Below, piece by piece: positions 26,819 through 34,899 of a stretch of 64,000 nt of DNA. The notes under the pieces were generated by a model, which was not told the DNA's origin, made no database searches, and saw only the letters and a program-made list of their open reading frames with translations. Each line of letters opens with the position of its first letter. Within the stretch, counting starts at the first letter, position 1. Both the position numbers and the translations under genes were made by a program. Origin of the DNA: Halogeometricum limi (GTDB taxonomy: Archaea > Halobacteriota > Halobacteria > Halobacteriales > Haloferacaceae); NCBI RefSeq assembly GCF_900115785.1, contig NZ_FOYS01000002.1, forward strand, positions 1-64,000, in the 5' to 3' direction.

Positions 26819-27238
26819 TCAGTCGTTCGCGAGCGACTCTCGCGGCGGTTCCGCGTCGAGGATTTCGAGGGAGAGGCGCGTCCCGGAGCGGTCGAACGCG
26901 TCCATCGAAGCGTCGTCCCACGGCGGGACGGCGACGAGGACGGCGGCCGCGAAGTCGTCCTCTCGGGTGGGTTCGGCCGGTCCCTGCGGGTGCGAGACGA
27001 ACTTCGCGCGTCCGCGCCCGGCGGGCGTGCCGAGGTCCATCCCGAACACGGCGCGGACCGACCGCCCCGCCTCGGGGAGATAAAAGTGCGTCAGTACCGG
27101 CGTCTCCGGGTCTAGCTCGACGTCGTCGCCGAACTCCTCGGCGGGCGTCGTCGCGAGGACGACGGTGACTCGTTCCGGTTCGGCCTCCGACGCCATGTCG
27201 AGGAGCGCGTCGTGGAGCCCTCGGGTGATGAAGACCAC
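26819..27238 (-). CDS. Degenerate JAMM/MPN-like protein
   Basis: A 139-residue protein starting at GTG 27238 (VVFITRGLHDALLDMASEAE). A TATA-like TTTTTACA about 28 nt upstream supports this leaderless start. AEPERVTVVLATT resembles the P-x-E-x-x-G-x-L strand of JAB/MPN domains. FVSHPQGPAEPTREDDF resembles the HSHP-x7-S-x2-D metal site, but with Val in place of the first His and Thr in place of Ser. It may be a non-catalytic MPN-like protein or an altered protease of the SAMP (ubiquitin-like) system. The assignment is by pattern only. Confidence 0.6.
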   Translation of the reverse strand: MVFITRGLHDALLDMASEAEPERVTVVLATTPAEEFGDDVELDPETPVLTHFYLPEAGRSVRAVFGMDLGTPAGRGRAKFVSHPQGPAEPTREDDFAAAVLVAVPPWDDASMDAFDRSGTRLSLEILDAEPPRESLAND

Positions 27239-27279
27239 AGTCGCTGTAGTACGCCGGCGTGTAAAAACGTGACCGCGCC

Positions 27280-27966
27280 CTAGGAGAGCATCTTCTGGAA
27301 CGCCTTCTTGTACGCGCTGGGAAGGTTCTTGCGAGCGTCTTCGAGGGCACCTCGGAGGGCCGTCGCGGCGTTCTCCGTCACGCCCGCGCCGTGTCCGACG
27401 AGGACGCGTTCGGGGTCGTAGCCCCGGAGGGCGCGGCGCGGCGGGAGCGGACGGAGCATCGGGTGCACGCCGAGGCGTTCGCCGGGCGCGCAGAAGTACG
27501 ACGCCGTCCCGAGGGCCTCGGGAACGAGCAACGTCCCCGACGCCTCGTGGTAGAAGCCGACCTCCTGCCACGGCGGGAGCGACGAGTCGACGACGGTGAA
27601 CGCCTCGAACCCCGAGTCGGCGAGGGTCCGTCCGAACCGTTCGACCGGCGCGTCCACGTCCCCGGCGACGCCGGACATCCAGTCGGCGACGTACACAGGC
27701 ACGTCGTGGCGGTTCGCCAGCTTTCCGGCGTCTCGAACGTGCCTGTCCAGGCCGACGACGACGCCCGACACCTCCCCGTACTCGGCCAAGAGTTCGTCGA
27801 GGCCGGGGGCGTCGACGGGGTCGAACACCCAGAGGCCGCCGTCGTCGCCGACGAGTGCGTGGCTCGCTCGTTGCATCTTCTCGTCCGGGTACGCGAGCCA
27901 TCCGACGCCGCCGTCCCACCGGTCTATCACTCGGTACTCCGCCGTCCCGCGACCCTTCATCGGCAT
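27280..27966 (-). CDS. Metallo-beta-lactamase-like conserved protein, metal motif not intact
   Basis: A 228-residue haloarchaeal protein. Segments such as SHALVGDDGGLWVFDPVDAPGLDELL, VSGVVVGLDRHVRDAGKLANRH and LVPEALGTASYFCAPGERLGVH follow the order of a metallo-beta-lactamase fold. The usual HxHxDH is reduced to LDRHVRDAG, so catalysis as a standard hydrolase is doubtful. The ATG at 27966 follows a TATA-like element near 27990 at leaderless distance; an internal ATG at 27960 is equally possible. The downstream gap to the JAMM-like gene is 41 nt. Confidence 0.7.
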   Translation of the reverse strand: MPMKGRGTAEYRVIDRWDGGVGWLAYPDEKMQRASHALVGDDGGLWVFDPVDAPGLDELLAEYGEVSGVVVGLDRHVRDAGKLANRHDVPVYVADWMSGVAGDVDAPVERFGRTLADSGFEAFTVVDSSLPPWQEVGFYHEASGTLLVPEALGTASYFCAPGERLGVHPMLRPLPPRRALRGYDPERVLVGHGAGVTENAATALRGALEDARKNLPSAYKKAFQKMLS

Positions 27967-28043
27967 ACCCGAACGAAGGACGGCGTAAGTATAAACCTCG
28001 TCGCCGAAGCGCGGGTTGCCGCTCCCGGCGGGGTTTATCTGGC

Positions 28044-28100
28044 GGTTCGTGGTGCACGGTTCGTGATGTGTAGTTCGTGGTGCACGGTTCGTGGTTCGTC
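28044..28100. repeat. Short tandem repeat with 14-bp unit
   Basis: The unit GGTTCGTGGTGCAC is repeated with small changes. An exact 21-bp match occurs at 28045-28065 and 28073-28093 (28-bp offset), and a partial unit follows at 28094. It lies in the divergent gap between the metallo-beta-lactamase-like gene and the VOC gene, close to the 28158 start. It may vary in copy number. Confidence 0.75.
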
Positions 28101-28157
28101 CTCTCGGGCCGCGGGAGACGGGTCGATATTTTGGGGCCTCCTCGCGTAGAGCGGGCT

Positions 28158-28886
28158 ATGCTCACCCGCCTGTGCCGTCTCGGATTGGAGGCCAAGTATC
28201 TCGGGACGGCCCGAGAGTTCTACGAGACGCGTCTCGGCCTCGCCCCCACCGACGAGTCCGACACCGCCGTGACGTACCGCGTCGGCGAGACGACGCTCGA
28301 ACTCCGCCGTCCGCTCGACGTCCCTCGCGGCGGCGTCCACACCCACTACGCGTTCTCGACGACGCGCGAGGCCTACCCCGACTGGATGGCGTCGCTGTCG
28401 GACCTCGACCCGGTGGAGTTCAGCTTCGGGCACTCCAACTCGCTGTACGTCTACGACGCCGACGGCAACTGCGTCGAGATCGGCGGCATCGACGACGGGA
28501 ACGACGCCGAGTCGCTCGGCGGGGAGAACCCGCTGTCGTCGGACCTCCCCCTGACGGGCATCTTCGAGGTGGTGCTGGAGGTGACCGACCTCGAACGCGC
28601 CGAAGCGCAGTTCCGCGCGCTCGGGTTCGAGGTGAGCGACAGGGGCCAAGACCGCCCGCGCGTCCGTCTGTCGGGTCCGGTCGACCTCGAACTGTGGGAA
28701 CCGCAGTTGGGTATCGCGGACGCTCGCGGCGGCCTGCACGTCGACCTGACGTTCGAGACGGCCGACCCGGCGGCGGCCGCGGAGGCGGCCGGGCCGTGGG
28801 TCGACGGCCCCGACGAAGTGGCGGGCGGACTCCGCGTGCGCGACGCGGACGGGCACGTCCTCACGTTCGTCACCGACTGCCGGTGA
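28158..28886 (+). CDS. VOC-family (glyoxalase/bleomycin-resistance fold) protein, two domains
   Basis: A 242-residue protein with two VOC modules. The first (LTRLCRLGLEAKYLGTAREFYETRLGL to DADGNCVEIGGI) and the second (TGIFEVVLEVTDLERAEAQFRALGF to VRDADGHVLTFV) each show the beta-alpha-beta-beta-beta order. Glu and His residues at the usual metal positions (for example VEFSFGHSN and CVEIGG) are present in part. Such proteins include dioxygenases, isomerases and drug-binding proteins, and the substrate here is unknown. The ATG at 28158 is used because the upstream stretch is tandem repeat. Confidence 0.82.
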   Translation: MLTRLCRLGLEAKYLGTAREFYETRLGLAPTDESDTAVTYRVGETTLELRRPLDVPRGGVHTHYAFSTTREAYPDWMASLSDLDPVEFSFGHSNSLYVYDADGNCVEIGGIDDGNDAESLGGENPLSSDLPLTGIFEVVLEVTDLERAEAQFRALGFEVSDRGQDRPRVRLSGPVDLELWEPQLGIADARGGLHVDLTFETADPAAAAEAAGPWVDGPDEVAGGLRVRDADGHVLTFVTDCR

Positions 28887-28918
28887 GTGTGGCAGAACGG
28901 GCGTCGCCGACGCGACGC

Positions 28919-29206
28919 TCAGAGCCGATTCGTGTCGATGTCGACGCCCGGCGGCGTCACGACGAGGAACTTCCGGAAGTGCATCAGCTGTCCGCCCATG
29001 TCCTTTATCTCGCGTGCGAACCCGGTCGCTAACTCGTTCAGGTCGCCCTCGACTGCGAGAAAGAGGACGTTACCGTCGTCGACGAGTCGGACCCACTCTC
29101 GGGGTTCCGTGCCGCCGTCCAGGACGCCGAGAACCACGTCTCCGTTCAGGTCTTCGTCGTCGAGTTGGTCCTCGGCCGACGAGAGGTCGAGGTTGAAGTC
29201 GCTCAT
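28919..29206 (-). CDS. Conserved haloarchaeal 95-residue protein, possibly DUF5779
   Basis: A short acidic protein starting MSDFNLDLSSAEDQLDDEDL, with a more ordered centre (VVLGVLDGGTEPREWVRLVDDGNVLFLAVEGD) and a C-terminal LMHFRKFLVVTPPGVDIDT. It looks like a family I recall as DUF5779. There are no catalytic motifs or membrane segments. It is convergent with the VOC gene. Confidence 0.7.
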   Translation of the reverse strand: MSDFNLDLSSAEDQLDDEDLNGDVVLGVLDGGTEPREWVRLVDDGNVLFLAVEGDLNELATGFAREIKDMGGQLMHFRKFLVVTPPGVDIDTNRL

Positions 29207-29571
29207 ACCCGGTCACATTGCGGAGGGGGACGAAAAGGATTCGGTGCGCGGGCGGCGGAACTCCTCACCCAGTCTCACCACACGGTCGTGCGTACGTGTC
29301 TCTTTCTCGTGGTCCACGTTCGTCCAATCGACGGCGCGCGCGAGCCACCGGAACCATTCATTCACAAATTCAGGCCCGGAAAAATCCCAACAGTAGATGT
29401 TCTGACTCGTTACGGTGAGGGAGGGATATAAGGTAATATGTACACTTCGTATCCTACCCAACCCGTTTACGTCGGGCGGTTTCGTGGTATCTCTTCGAAG
29501 ACCGTGAGAGACTGTATACCGTTCGTGACACGGTAGCAGGGAAACGCTTTTATACGTCTCGGGGCTGGGAT
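29207..29571 (+). promoter_or_regulatory. leuA upstream region with TATA box near 29550
   Basis: This 365-nt gap contains no credible gene. The first half is mixed sequence. The second half is relatively A/T-rich, with ggatataaggtaatatg around 29424-29439. CTTTTATACG near 29547-29556 is the likely leuA TATA box. The expected transcription start, about 26 nt on, falls at 29575-29580, next to the ATG at 29580 and just after the GTG at 29572. Confidence 0.55.
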
Positions 29572-30819
29572 GTGATACGATGTCTCAACGACACACGGAG
29601 GACACTTCGTCGGGCTCCCCGGCGGGTCGAGTTCTTCCAGGGCACATTAGCCCACATTACTGAATCGGAGATTGACGGTGTACGGATTTTCGACACGACG
29701 CTGCGCGATGGTGAGCAGTCGCCACGCACCTCGTTCAGTTACGAGGAGAAGCGCGACATCGCGGCGACGCTAGACGAGATGGGGACGCACGTCATCGAGG
29801 CGGGCTTCCCGGTCAACTCGGACGCCGAGTTCGAGGCAGTCAGCGACATCGCCGCGTCCACGGACACGACCGTCTGTGGGCTGGCCCGCGTCGTCGACAA
29901 AGACGTGGAAGCCGCCCTCGACGCGGGGGTGGAGATGGTCCACGTCTTCGTCAGCACCAGCGACGTCCAACTGGCCGACTCGATGCACGCCTCCAAGGAG
30001 GAGGCAGTCGAACGCGCCGTCGCGAGTGTCGAACGAGTAAAAGACGCCGGTGTGGAGGTCATGTTCTCGCCGATGGACGCCACGCGGACGGACGTGGGGT
30101 TCTTGGCCGAGATACTGTCGGCCGTCGACGACGCCGGCGTCGACTGGGTGAACATCCCAGACACGTGTGGCGTCGCCACGCCGACGCGCTTTGCGGACCT
30201 GGTTCGCGAGGTGCGACAGCACACCGACGCACACATCGACGTGCACGCGCACGACGACTTCGGACTGGCCACCGCGAACGCCATGGCGGGCTTCGAGGCG
30301 GGCGCGGCGCAGGCGCAGGTGTCGGTCAACGGCATCGGCGAACGCGCCGGCAACGCCGCCTACGAAGAGGTCGTCATGTCGGCCGAATCGCTGTACGACG
30401 TCGACACGGGAATCGACACGAAGCGCATCACGGAACTGTCGCGCATCGTCGAGGAGGCGAGCGACATCCCGGTGCCGGCGAACAAGCCGGTGGTCGGGCG
30501 CAACGCCTTCAGCCACGAGAGCGGCATCCACGCCGCCGGCGTCATCGAGAACTCGGACACGTTCGAGCCGGGTGTGATGACGCCCGAGATGGTCGGCGCA
30601 CAACGCGAGTTCGTCCTCGGCAAACACACCGGCGCGCACTCGGTTCGCAAGCGACTGGAGGACGCCGGGTTCACGCCCGACGACGGCGAAGTACGCGCGG
30701 TCACGCGCCGCGTCAAGGACTTCGGCGCGGAGAAAGAGCGCGTGACGACGGACGTCCTGACGCGAATCGCTCGCGAAGAGGGCGTCGAACACGAGGACGA
30801 CACGGAGGTTCGAGCCTGA
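29572..30819 (+). CDS. leuA: 2-isopropylmalate synthase (LeuA/citramalate synthase family)
   Basis: A 415-residue enzyme that condenses acetyl-CoA with 2-oxoisovalerate, the first committed leucine step; close paralogs make citramalate from pyruvate. The TIM-barrel start VRIFDTTLRDGEQSPRTSFSY, IDVHAHDDFGLATANAMAGF with metal histidines, NGIGERAGNAAYEEVV and the GKHTGAHSVRKRL region are clear. It has no C-terminal regulatory domain of normal LeuA length, as in the shorter archaeal forms. The only start codon in this frame before the conserved core is GTG 29572, which gives a basic N-terminus unlike most haloarchaeal proteins. See the overlapping frame at 29580. Confidence 0.88.
   Translation: MIRCLNDTRRTLRRAPRRVEFFQGTLAHITESEIDGVRIFDTTLRDGEQSPRTSFSYEEKRDIAATLDEMGTHVIEAGFPVNSDAEFEAVSDIAASTDTTVCGLARVVDKDVEAALDAGVEMVHVFVSTSDVQLADSMHASKEEAVERAVASVERVKDAGVEVMFSPMDATRTDVGFLAEILSAVDDAGVDWVNIPDTCGVATPTRFADLVREVRQHTDAHIDVHAHDDFGLATANAMAGFEAGAAQAQVSVNGIGERAGNAAYEEVVMSAESLYDVDTGIDTKRITELSRIVEEASDIPVPANKPVVGRNAFSHESGIHAAGVIENSDTFEPGVMTPEMVGAQREFVLGKHTGAHSVRKRLEDAGFTPDDGEVRAVTRRVKDFGAEKERVTTDVLTRIAREEGVEHEDDTEVRA
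29580..29663 (+). other. 27-codon ORF overlapping the leuA start in another frame; possible true leuA N-terminus
   Basis: An ATG at leaderless distance from the TATA box opens MSQRHTEDTSSGSPAGR, an acidic, Ser-rich sequence typical of haloarchaeal protein starts. It ends at TGA 29661-29663. Skipping one base near 29628 would join this to EFFQGTLAHITESE of the leuA frame. So it is either an upstream ORF or the real leuA start cut off by a 1-nt frameshift, sequencing error or programmed shift. Confidence 0.4.
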
Positions 30820-30936
30820 TGGCTCGCGCCCCGTTCGCTCACGACGGTGAGCCACGGGTGCGCGGCCGGCCGTGGGCCCGCAACGCTTGCGTCCCGCGAA
30901 ACGTTGATTACGGTGCGAGAAAATCGACCGAGTACG

Positions 30937-31041
30937 ATGCGACGACGACCACCACAGCAGTCCGCCACTCCCGCAGCGTCGGGAGTCCCCGCGGACGACG
31001 TGGCGGCCGCGCAGTCGCTCATTATCGTAGGGGCCGCCTAG
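30937..31041 (+). CDS. Candidate ilvB leader peptide ending in Leu-Ile-Ile-Val
   Basis: A 34-codon ORF in the 364-nt gap before ilvB. It starts MRRRPPQQSATPAASG and ends AAAQSLIIVGAA, so four branched-chain codons (CTC ATT ATC GTA) come five codons before the TAG stop. A perfect 6-bp hairpin spans the stop codon. The operon makes valine, isoleucine and leucine. This is the layout of a leader peptide that senses the pathway end products, as in bacterial ilv attenuators. That it is translated and regulatory is inference. An in-frame ATG at 30847 could make it 64 residues. Confidence 0.5.
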   Translation: MRRRPPQQSATPAASGVPADDVAAAQSLIIVGAA

Positions 31042-31046
31042 CCCCT
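31029..31046 (+). promoter_or_regulatory. Hairpin overlapping the leader-peptide stop
   Basis: AGGGGC (31029-31034) and GCCCCT (31041-31046) pair perfectly around a 6-nt loop. The stem covers the last codons and the TAG of the leader ORF. A ribosome stalled at the Leu-Ile-Ile-Val codons just upstream could affect whether it forms. There is no strong T-run directly after it. It could act on transcription or on translation of the downstream genes. Confidence 0.4.
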
Positions 31047-31118
31047 CACTCTCTCCTCTCGACCGTCGACGTTTCGCCCGGCACACAGCCACAGAGAGAC
31101 TCACAGACCTTCCAGACG

Positions 31119-31187
31119 ATGGAGCACCACGACAGTACACGCGACCGGCGACCGAACCGACCCCTCACCCACGGAGGCCGACGATGA
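31119..31187 (+). other. 22-codon ORF overlapping the ilvB start (ATGA)
   Basis: ATG at 31119 opens MEHHDSTRDRRPNRPLTH and ends at TGA 31185-31187, which overlaps the ilvB ATG at 31184 by the usual ATGA arrangement. A GGAGG ribosome-binding site lies about 8 nt before the ilvB start inside it. It could couple ilvB translation to the leader region. It is short and chance occurrence is possible. Confidence 0.3.
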
Positions 31188-32938
31188 GCGAACCAGCACC
31201 ACCGAAGAAAGACGCCGACGAACCGGCCGACGAGGCGACCGAACAGACACCCGTGACCACGGGCGCGTCGTCCGTCGTCCGCGCGCTGGAGAACGCCGGC
31301 GTCGAAGCCGCGTTCGGCGTGCAAGGCGGCGCTATCATGCCCGTCTACGACGCCCTCTGGCACTCGGACATCCACCACGTCACGATGGCCCACGAACAGG
31401 GCGCGGCGCACGCCGCCGACGCGTTCGGCGTCGTCCGCAACGAACCCGGCGTCTGTCTCGCCACGTCGGGACCGGGGGCGACGAACCTCGTCACCGGCAT
31501 CGCCGACGCCAACATGGACTCGGACGGCGTCCTCGCCCTCACGGGACAGGTCCCCTCCGAGATGGTCGGGTCGGACGCGTTCCAGGAGACGGACACCATC
31601 GGCGTCACGACGCCCATCACGAAGCACAACTACTTCGCGGCGGAGGCGGACTCCGTCGGCGACACCGTCGGCGAGGCGTTCGCCCTCGCCGGCGAGGGCC
31701 GCCCCGGACCGACGCTCGTCGACCTCCCGAAAGACGTGACGATGGACGAGACGGACCGCCAACCCGGTCCGGCGAAGACGCCGAAGACGACGACGCCGAA
31801 GACGACGCCCGACAAGGCGGCCGTCGCCGACGCGGCGCGCGCCATCGAGGCGGCGGAACGACCGTTGCTCCTCCTCGGCGGCGGCGTCATCAAGGCCGAC
31901 GCCACCGACGAAGCTCGCGCGTTCGCGCGCGAGTTCGGTATTCCGGTGGTCACGACGATGCCGGGAATCGGTTCGTTCCCCGAGGACGACGACCTGTGTC
32001 TCTCGTGGGCGGGCATGCACGGCACCGGCTACGCCAACATGGCCATCACCCACACGGACCTCCTCGTCGCCGTCGGAACGCGCTTCGACGACCGACTGAC
32101 CGGCGGAGTGGACTCGTTCGCCCCCGAGGCGGAAGTCGTCCACGTCGACATCGACCCCGCGGAGATATCGAAGAACGTCCACGCGGACTACCCCGTCGTC
32201 GGCGACGCCGCGACGACGCTCGACCGCCTCGCGGACGAAGTCGCGACCGAACCCGACGCGGGCGAGTGGCGCGAGCAGTGCCTCACGTGGAAAGACGAGT
32301 ACCCGATGGACTACGCGACGCCCGAGGACGAACCGCTGAAACCGCAGTTCGTCGTCGAGTGTCTCGACGAGGCCACCTCCGACCGCGCCGTCGTCACGAG
32401 CGGCGTCGGCCAGCACCAGATGTGGGCCGCGCAGTACTGGACGTTCACGGAACCGCGGACGTGGGTGTCCTCGCACGGCCTCGGCACGATGGGCTACGGT
32501 CTGCCCGCGGCAATCGGCGCCCGACTCGCCGCCGAGGACGACCAGGAGGTCGTCTGCGTCGACGGTGACGGCTCGTTCTTGATGACGATTCAGGAGCTCT
32601 CCGTCGCCGTCCGCGAGGAGTTGGACATCACCGTCGCCGTCCTGAACAACGAGTACATCGGGATGGTGCGACAGTGGCAGGACGCCTTCTTCGAGGGGCG
32701 TCACATGGCCGCCGAGTACAACTGGTGCCCCGAGTTCGACAAACTGGCCGAAGCGTTCGGCGCGCGCGGATGGCGCGTCGACGACTACGACGAAGTCGCA
32801 GACGCCATCGAGGAGGCCCTCGCGTACGACGGTCCCTCGGTCATCGACTTCCACATCGACCCGAGAGAGAACGTCTACCCGATGGTCGCCTCCGGCGGCG
32901 CGAACGGCAAATTCGCACTCACGGAGGACCAGCTATGA
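31184..32938 (+). CDS. ilvB: Acetolactate synthase, large catalytic subunit
   Basis: A 584-residue thiamine diphosphate enzyme, the first common step to valine, leucine and isoleucine. The N-terminal PYR domain (FGVQGGAIMPVYDAL, with the catalytic Glu in AHEQGAAHAADAFG) follows an acidic extension of about 26 residues. The middle domain and the C-terminal ThDP domain have the metal motif VVCVDGDGSFLMTIQELSVA and NNEYIGMVRQWQDAFFEGR. It is followed by ilvN with an ATGA overlap. A good ribosome-binding site (GGAGG) precedes the ATG, which is uncommon in this window. Confidence 0.96.
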   Translation: MSEPAPPKKDADEPADEATEQTPVTTGASSVVRALENAGVEAAFGVQGGAIMPVYDALWHSDIHHVTMAHEQGAAHAADAFGVVRNEPGVCLATSGPGATNLVTGIADANMDSDGVLALTGQVPSEMVGSDAFQETDTIGVTTPITKHNYFAAEADSVGDTVGEAFALAGEGRPGPTLVDLPKDVTMDETDRQPGPAKTPKTTTPKTTPDKAAVADAARAIEAAERPLLLLGGGVIKADATDEARAFAREFGIPVVTTMPGIGSFPEDDDLCLSWAGMHGTGYANMAITHTDLLVAVGTRFDDRLTGGVDSFAPEAEVVHVDIDPAEISKNVHADYPVVGDAATTLDRLADEVATEPDAGEWREQCLTWKDEYPMDYATPEDEPLKPQFVVECLDEATSDRAVVTSGVGQHQMWAAQYWTFTEPRTWVSSHGLGTMGYGLPAAIGARLAAEDDQEVVCVDGDGSFLMTIQELSVAVREELDITVAVLNNEYIGMVRQWQDAFFEGRHMAAEYNWCPEFDKLAEAFGARGWRVDDYDEVADAIEEALAYDGPSVIDFHIDPRENVYPMVASGGANGKFALTEDQL

Positions 32939-33618
32939 GCTCCGACGATTCGAACGAGACGACCGACTTACCGAAGCACGGACTGGCCGGCCCCCGACCG
33001 GAGGAACGACCCCACCCGGAGGGGCGGCGCAACTCGCAGGGTATCCGCATCGACCCCGAAGTCGAGGCGGAACACGACCCGCGACGCGCCGTCATCTCCG
33101 CGTTGGTCGAGAACGAACCCGGCGTGCTCTCGCGCGTCGCGGGACTCGTCTCTCGACGGCAGTTCAACATCGAGAGCCTGACGGTCGGTCCGACCACCGT
33201 CGACGGCCACGCGCGAATCACGATGGTCGTCGAGGAACCGGACCCCGGTATCGACCAGATAGAGAAACAGATGGCGAAGCTCAAGCCCGTCATCTCCGTG
33301 GGCGAGTTGGACGACGACGCCGTCCGCGCGGAGTTGGTCCTCCTGAAGGTGGAGGGCGACGAACCGGACAAGGTCCACGCCATCACCGAGATGTACGAGG
33401 GGAAGACGCTGGACGCCGGGCCGCGGACCATCACGGTCCAGTTGACCGGCGACGAGCGAAAGATAGACGACGCCATCGACGCGTTCCGCCAGTTCGGCAT
33501 CATCGAGATAGCCCGAACCGGTCAGACCGCACTCGCACGCGGCGACCAAGCGACCGTCCCCGGAGAGAAACCCGGAACCGCCGGCGAACCGACCACACCA
33601 ACGAACTACGATGACTAA
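32935..33618 (+). CDS. ilvN: Acetolactate synthase, small regulatory subunit
   Basis: A 227-residue regulatory subunit that gives feedback control by valine. An acidic, haloarchaeal-type leader of about 60 residues precedes an ACT domain ([33 protein letters not shown]). A second half ([39 protein letters not shown]) matches the IlvN/IlvH C-terminal domain. Its ATG overlaps the ilvB stop, and its last 8 nt overlap ilvC. Confidence 0.95.
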   Translation: MSSDDSNETTDLPKHGLAGPRPEERPHPEGRRNSQGIRIDPEVEAEHDPRRAVISALVENEPGVLSRVAGLVSRRQFNIESLTVGPTTVDGHARITMVVEEPDPGIDQIEKQMAKLKPVISVGELDDDAVRAELVLLKVEGDEPDKVHAITEMYEGKTLDAGPRTITVQLTGDERKIDDAIDAFRQFGIIEIARTGQTALARGDQATVPGEKPGTAGEPTTPTNYDD

Positions 33619-34654
33619 CGACGAACTCACGACGACCGTATACTACGACGACGACGCAGACCGCTCGCAGATAGACGACAAGACCGTGGCCGTCCTCGGG
33701 TACGGCAGCCAGGGCCACGCCCACGCGCAGAACCTCTCGGACAGCGGGGTCGACGTCGTCGTCGGCCTGCGCGAGGGGTCCTCCTCGCGAGACGCCGCGG
33801 AAGCCGACGGCCTCCGCGTGGCGACGCCCGCCGAGGCGGCGGCGGAGGGAGACATCGTCTCCGTCCTCGTCCCCGACACCGTCCAACCGGCGGTGTTCGA
33901 GGAGATTCGCGACGAACTGGAGGCCGGAGACACGCTCCAGTTCGCGCACGGCTTCAACATCCACTACAACCAGATTCGCCCGCCCGAAGACGTGGACGTG
34001 ACGATGGCCGCCCCCAAGTCGCCGGGCCACCTCGTCCGCCGTAACTACGAGGCGGGCGAGGGGACGCCGGGCCTCATCGCCGTCTACCAGGACGAGACGG
34101 GGTCGGCGAAGGAGGAAGCGCTCGCGTACGCCCACGCCATCGGGTGCACCCGAGCGGGCGTCATCGAGACGTCGTTCCAAGAGGAGACCGAGACGGACCT
34201 CTTCGGCGAACAGGCCGTCCTCTGCGGCGGCGTCACCTCGCTGGTGAAGCAGGGCTACGAGACGCTGGTCGAGGCGGGCTACTCCCCGGAGATGGCGTAC
34301 TTCGAGTGCCTGAACGAACTGAAGCTCATCGTCGACCTGATGTACGAAGGCGGCCTCGGCGAGATGTGGGACTCCGTCTCCGACACCGCCGAGTTCGGCG
34401 GTCTGACGCGCGGTGACCGCGTCGTCGACGACCACGCCCGCGAGAACATGGAAGAGATTCTCGAAGAGGTGCAGAACGGTACGTTCGCCCGCGAGTGGAT
34501 CGCGGAGAATCAGGCCGGTCGACCGTCTTACACGCAACTGAAAGACCGCGAGGAGAACCACCACATCGAACAGGTCGGTGCACCGCTTCGCGACCTGTTC
34601 TCGTGGGCCGACGAGGACGAGAAAGAGGCCGCGGAAGCGCCCGCTGACGACTGA
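33611..34654 (+). CDS. ilvC: Ketol-acid reductoisomerase
   Basis: A 347-residue class I enzyme that converts acetolactate to dihydroxyisovalerate with NADPH and Mg2+. The Rossmann loop [17 protein letters not shown], the [12 protein letters not shown] block and the metal-binding helical domain ([20 protein letters not shown]) are intact, and the length is standard. The start overlaps ilvN by 8 nt. A 79-residue small gene follows after 5 nt, then leuC. Confidence 0.96.
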   Translation: MTNDELTTTVYYDDDADRSQIDDKTVAVLGYGSQGHAHAQNLSDSGVDVVVGLREGSSSRDAAEADGLRVATPAEAAAEGDIVSVLVPDTVQPAVFEEIRDELEAGDTLQFAHGFNIHYNQIRPPEDVDVTMAAPKSPGHLVRRNYEAGEGTPGLIAVYQDETGSAKEEALAYAHAIGCTRAGVIETSFQEETETDLFGEQAVLCGGVTSLVKQGYETLVEAGYSPEMAYFECLNELKLIVDLMYEGGLGEMWDSVSDTAEFGGLTRGDRVVDDHARENMEEILEEVQNGTFAREWIAENQAGRPSYTQLKDREENHHIEQVGAPLRDLFSWADEDEKEAAEAPADD

Positions 34655-34659
34655 GTACG

Positions 34660-34899
34660 ATGAGCGACAACGACAATCGAACCCGAGAGACGGAGACGGA
34701 GACAGAGATGCGACGCGTGAGCCACACGAATCCGTACACGAACGAGACGCTCGGCGACACGTTCCGTCGCGGACCGGCCGTCACCGACGGCGGCGAGCGA
34801 CGAGACGAGGACGCCATGGCGAACGTCGACCACACGCCGCGGGAGGGCGACGGCGCCAACGCGGTGTGGAACCGCGGCCGCGGTGATAGCGATGAGTGA
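34660..34899 (+). CDS. Conserved small acidic protein between ilvC and leuC
   Basis: A 79-residue highly polar protein: [20 protein letters not shown], then [18 protein letters not shown] and [22 protein letters not shown]. No fold or motif is recognised. The ETETETE run looks like a small codon repeat. The same position in the Haloferax volcanii cluster holds a small gene (HVO_1505, from memory), so it is probably a real conserved operon member. Its end overlaps the leuC start by 8 nt. It may assist the LeuCD enzyme, but this is speculation. Confidence 0.7.
   Translation: MSDNDNRTRETETETEMRRVSHTNPYTNETLGDTFRRGPAVTDGGERRDEDAMANVDHTPREGDGANAVWNRGRGDSDE

Noticed and set aside
29213-29461. 82-codon minus-strand frame upstream of leuA
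   Set aside because: No motif, composition unlike haloarchaeal proteins, and it occupies the likely promoter region.
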